Shown: positions 62,132 through 64,000 of the stretch, one piece after another
Layout of the letters: every line of letters starts with the position of its first letter
How positions within the stretch are numbered: the first letter of the stretch is position 1
Assembly: GCF_026183675.1 (NCBI RefSeq)
Contig: NZ_JAPIVK010000001.1
Location: forward strand, 62,001 to 126,000
From: Microbulbifer halophilus
Lineage (GTDB): Bacteria; Pseudomonadota; Gammaproteobacteria; Pseudomonadales; Cellvibrionaceae
Reading direction: 5' to 3'
DNA: 64,000 nt
The notes under the pieces: model-generated
What the model saw: only the letters and a program-made list of their open reading frames with translations
The model's database searches: none
Told to the model about the DNA's origin: nothing
Program-made: the position numbers and the translations under genes

Positions 62132-63043
62132 TCAACGCAGCAACAACAACGGCCGCCGGGTACTCAGCAGCATCTTCGCGGTGATACTGCCCATCAGCAG
62201 ATCCCGCAGGCGGTTGTGGCTGAAGGCCCCCATCACGGTGAGGTCGATATCGTGCTCGCGCTGGTAATCCACCAGCGCCTGCACGGTTTTGCCCTGCAGG
62301 CAGTTGGCCTTGACCGCGATACCGGCGGCGTCGAGCTCGGCGCTACCCTCGGCCAGTAGCGCTTCGGCCCTGTCCGGATCGCCGACAGACACCAGGTGGC
62401 AGGATACATCGCGGAATACCGGACTGGACGCCACCATCGCCAGCGCCTTGCGCGCCGCCTCACTGCCGTCGAACGCCAGCATGATTTTCTGTGGCTCGGC
62501 AAAATCCTGGTTCACCACCAGGATCGGCTTGTGCAGCGAGCGCACCACCGTTTCCAGGTGGGTGCCGAGCCCCTCTTCGGAATCGCCGTGTTCCTCACCG
62601 CGAATCCCCAGCACCAGAACGCGGATACTGTCTTCCAACTCCACCAGGGTTTCGCTCAGGGAATCGTGGCGCTGACAGGTGATCACCTGTTCTACTCCCG
62701 CCTGCTCCGCGCGCTCGCGCGCCGCCTGCAGCATCAATTTGCCCTGCTGTACCATCAGGCGCGCGCGTTGCTGCTCGAGAGAGGTGAGTTCGTCGAGCAG
62801 CTCTTCCTGGCTGCCGAGGCCGATGCTGCCGGTGAGATCCGCCACCGCGGGCACATTGCCGCGCTCGATATTGTGCAGCAGCTTCAGCGGCGCGCCGGCG
62901 CGGCCGGCGATCCAGGCGGCGTAGTCACAGACGGCGCCGGTATAGCGGGAGCCGTCTATGCAGGACAGCACCAGAGGCTGTCCATTTTCACGATTGTGGT
63001 GACCGTTCAATTCATTATTGTTGGTATTGTCACTGACGTTCAT
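62132..63043 (-). CDS. Tandem universal stress protein (UspE-like)
   Basis: This 303-residue protein with two Usp domains starts at ATG 63043 (GGAGG six bases upstream), overlapping the SulP stop (ATGA). The first domain (about 23-175) has VLSCIDGSRYTGAVCDYAA and VLVLGIRGEEHGDSEE. The second (about 185-303) has KIMLAFDGSEAARKAL and the ATP-binding-type loop LTVMGAFSHNRLRDLLMGSIT, ending LSTRRPLLLLR. Pairs of SulP transporter and Usp genes are frequent, with the Usp protein thought to modulate the transporter or respond to its substrate. That role is inferred. Confidence 0.92.
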   Translation of the reverse strand: MNVSDNTNNNELNGHHNRENGQPLVLSCIDGSRYTGAVCDYAAWIAGRAGAPLKLLHNIERGNVPAVADLTGSIGLGSQEELLDELTSLEQQRARLMVQQGKLMLQAARERAEQAGVEQVITCQRHDSLSETLVELEDSIRVLVLGIRGEEHGDSEEGLGTHLETVVRSLHKPILVVNQDFAEPQKIMLAFDGSEAARKALAMVASSPVFRDVSCHLVSVGDPDRAEALLAEGSAELDAAGIAVKANCLQGKTVQALVDYQREHDIDLTVMGAFSHNRLRDLLMGSITAKMLLSTRRPLLLLR

Positions 63044-64000
63044 CAATGTCCTCCGAGGACCCGTTCAATTTCTTCCGGCTTGTCGTGTACACCGAAGCGG
63101 TCGACGATGGTCTCACTCGCTTCGTTCAGCCCGATCAGCTCCACCTCGGCGCCCTCGCGGCGGAACTTCACCACCGACTTGTCCAGCGCGTAGACCGCGG
63201 AAATATCCCAGAAATGGGCGCGGTCCAGGTCGATCACCACCTTGTCCACCACCTCCTTGAAATCGAAGGCAGCGACAAATTTGTCGGCGGAGTTGAAGAA
63301 CACCTGCCCCACCACCTTGTAGGTGCGGCAGCTCTGCTCCTCATCCAGTTCGGAGCTGATGTACATGAAGTGGCTCACCTTGTTGGCAAAGAACAGGGAA
63401 GCCAGCAGTACACCGACGAATACACCATAAGCCAGATTGTGGGTCCAGACCACCACAATGACCGTAGCCAGCATCACCAGGTTGGTGGACAGCGGATGCT
63501 CCTTGAGGTTGCGGATGGAATCCCAGTTGAAGGTACCGATGGACACCATGATCATCACCGCCACCAGCGCGGCCATGGGAATGGCCGCCACCCAGTCACT
63601 GAGGAACACCACCATCGCCAGCAGCGAGGCACCAGCCACCAGGGTCGACAGTCGCCCGCGACCACCGGATTTGATGTTGATCACCGACTGGCCGATCATC
63701 GCGCAACCGGCCATCCCCCCGAGGGAACCGGCGGCGATATTGGCAACGCCCTGGCCCTTGCATTCGCGGTTCTTGTCGCTGGGGGTATCGGTCAGGTCAT
63801 CGACGATGGTTGCCGTCATCAGGGATTCCAGCAGACCCACCACGGCCAGCGCGGCCGAATAGGGGAAGATGATCTGCAGCGTCTCGAAGTTGAGCGGAAC
63901 ATCCGGCCACAGGAATACCGGCAACGTATCCGGCAGGTCACCCATATCACCCACTGTGCGGATATCCAACCCGAGATACATTGCCAGGCCGGTCAGCAGC
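63043..64000 (-). CDS. SulP-family anion transporter, N-terminus cut by window
   Basis: The reading frame stays open to the right edge, so only the C-terminal ~319 residues are present. Membrane part: YSAALAVVGLLESLMTATIVDDLT, NRECKGQGVANIAAGSLGGMAGCAMIGQSVINIKSGGRGRLS (the SulP signature region, read in pieces) and several hydrophobic helices. The C-terminal cytoplasmic STAS domain reads VVGQVFFNSADKFVAAFD, VIDLDRAHFWDISAVYALDK and LIGLNEASETIVDRFGVH. Members carry sulfate or bicarbonate. The SLGGMAGCAMIGQ and short STAS features resemble the BicA-type bicarbonate branch, but this is tentative. It is coupled to the Usp gene. Confidence 0.93.
   Translation of the reverse strand, partial: LLTGLAMYLGLDIRTVGDMGDLPDTLPVFLWPDVPLNFETLQIIFPYSAALAVVGLLESLMTATIVDDLTDTPSDKNRECKGQGVANIAAGSLGGMAGCAMIGQSVINIKSGGRGRLSTLVAGASLLAMVVFLSDWVAAIPMAALVAVMIMVSIGTFNWDSIRNLKEHPLSTNLVMLATVIVVVWTHNLAYGVFVGVLLASLFFANKVSHFMYISSELDEEQSCRTYKVVGQVFFNSADKFVAAFDFKEVVDKVVIDLDRAHFWDISAVYALDKSVVKFRREGAEVELIGLNEASETIVDRFGVHDKPEEIERVLGGH

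Noticed and set aside
1-64000. tRNA, rRNA, CRISPR arrays, prophage or insertion sequences
   Set aside because: I found no tRNA-like cloverleaf, no rRNA sequence, no regularly spaced direct repeats and no transposase or integrase reading frame.

Overview
The window is high-GC (roughly low-60s %), densely coded DNA from a Gram-negative gammaproteobacterium. BamC, MlaA, LpxL, YcgN, YcgL, Tas and HrpA, four large TonB-dependent receptors (TBDRs) and the gene orders dapA-bamC and dnaX-ybaB-recR suggest a marine, polymer- or iron-scavenging member of the Cellvibrionales (Microbulbifer-like). The genus is inferred; no rRNA or tRNA gene is present to anchor it.

Layout. 1-6352: a chaperone-usher locus of the alternate (CS1/alpha-fimbria) type. 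A pilin-like protein (cut by the window edge), an usher and two paralogous secreted subunits lie on +; a chaperone and a small secreted protein face them on -. 6618-8502: a degenerate GDPD-like protein overlapping a short GlpD-like FAD enzyme. 8530-9826: an unsecreted peptidoglycan-binding/transglycosylase protein with a lipoprotein gene 10 bp behind it, resembling an effector/immunity pair. 10045-15631: dusA, talB, a TerB-like gene, a STAS protein, a receiver-PP2C response regulator and mlaA. 15866-17893: an hvfABC-type RiPP operon, with a Cys-repeat precursor, an MNIO (DUF692) enzyme and a DUF2063 partner. 18067-28070: hrpA, a POT peptide transporter, a MoxR/VWA pair, membrane proteins and ycgN. 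28083-32519: the dnaX-ybaB-recR-rnd-ycgL chain, in which dnaX carries a convincing programmed -1 frameshift site. 32789-50164: an ECF sigma/FecR/STN-TBDR unit, three more TBDRs, a ComEA-like HhH protein, a TPR/2OG-oxygenase protein and a MarC protein. 50295-64000: a TPR/transglutaminase-like lipoprotein, a second POT transporter, TauE, an MBL hydrolase, bamC, dapA, an lpxL-family gene, a DUF2789 gene, tas, fabV, a thioesterase, a tandem-USP protein and a SulP transporter cut by the right edge.

The strongest points are the Hvf RiPP operon (six Cys spaced 10-5-10-5-10, a private promoter and a large hairpin between hvfA and hvfB), the dnaX A-AAA-AAG slippery site whose -1 frame stops after three codons, the putative lysozyme/lipoprotein pair, and a ~135-bp repeat present twice, each time exactly between convergent genes. 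Several other palindromic repeat families are scattered through the intergenic DNA.

All functions are assigned by reading the sequence and from knowledge of the families; no database search was run.
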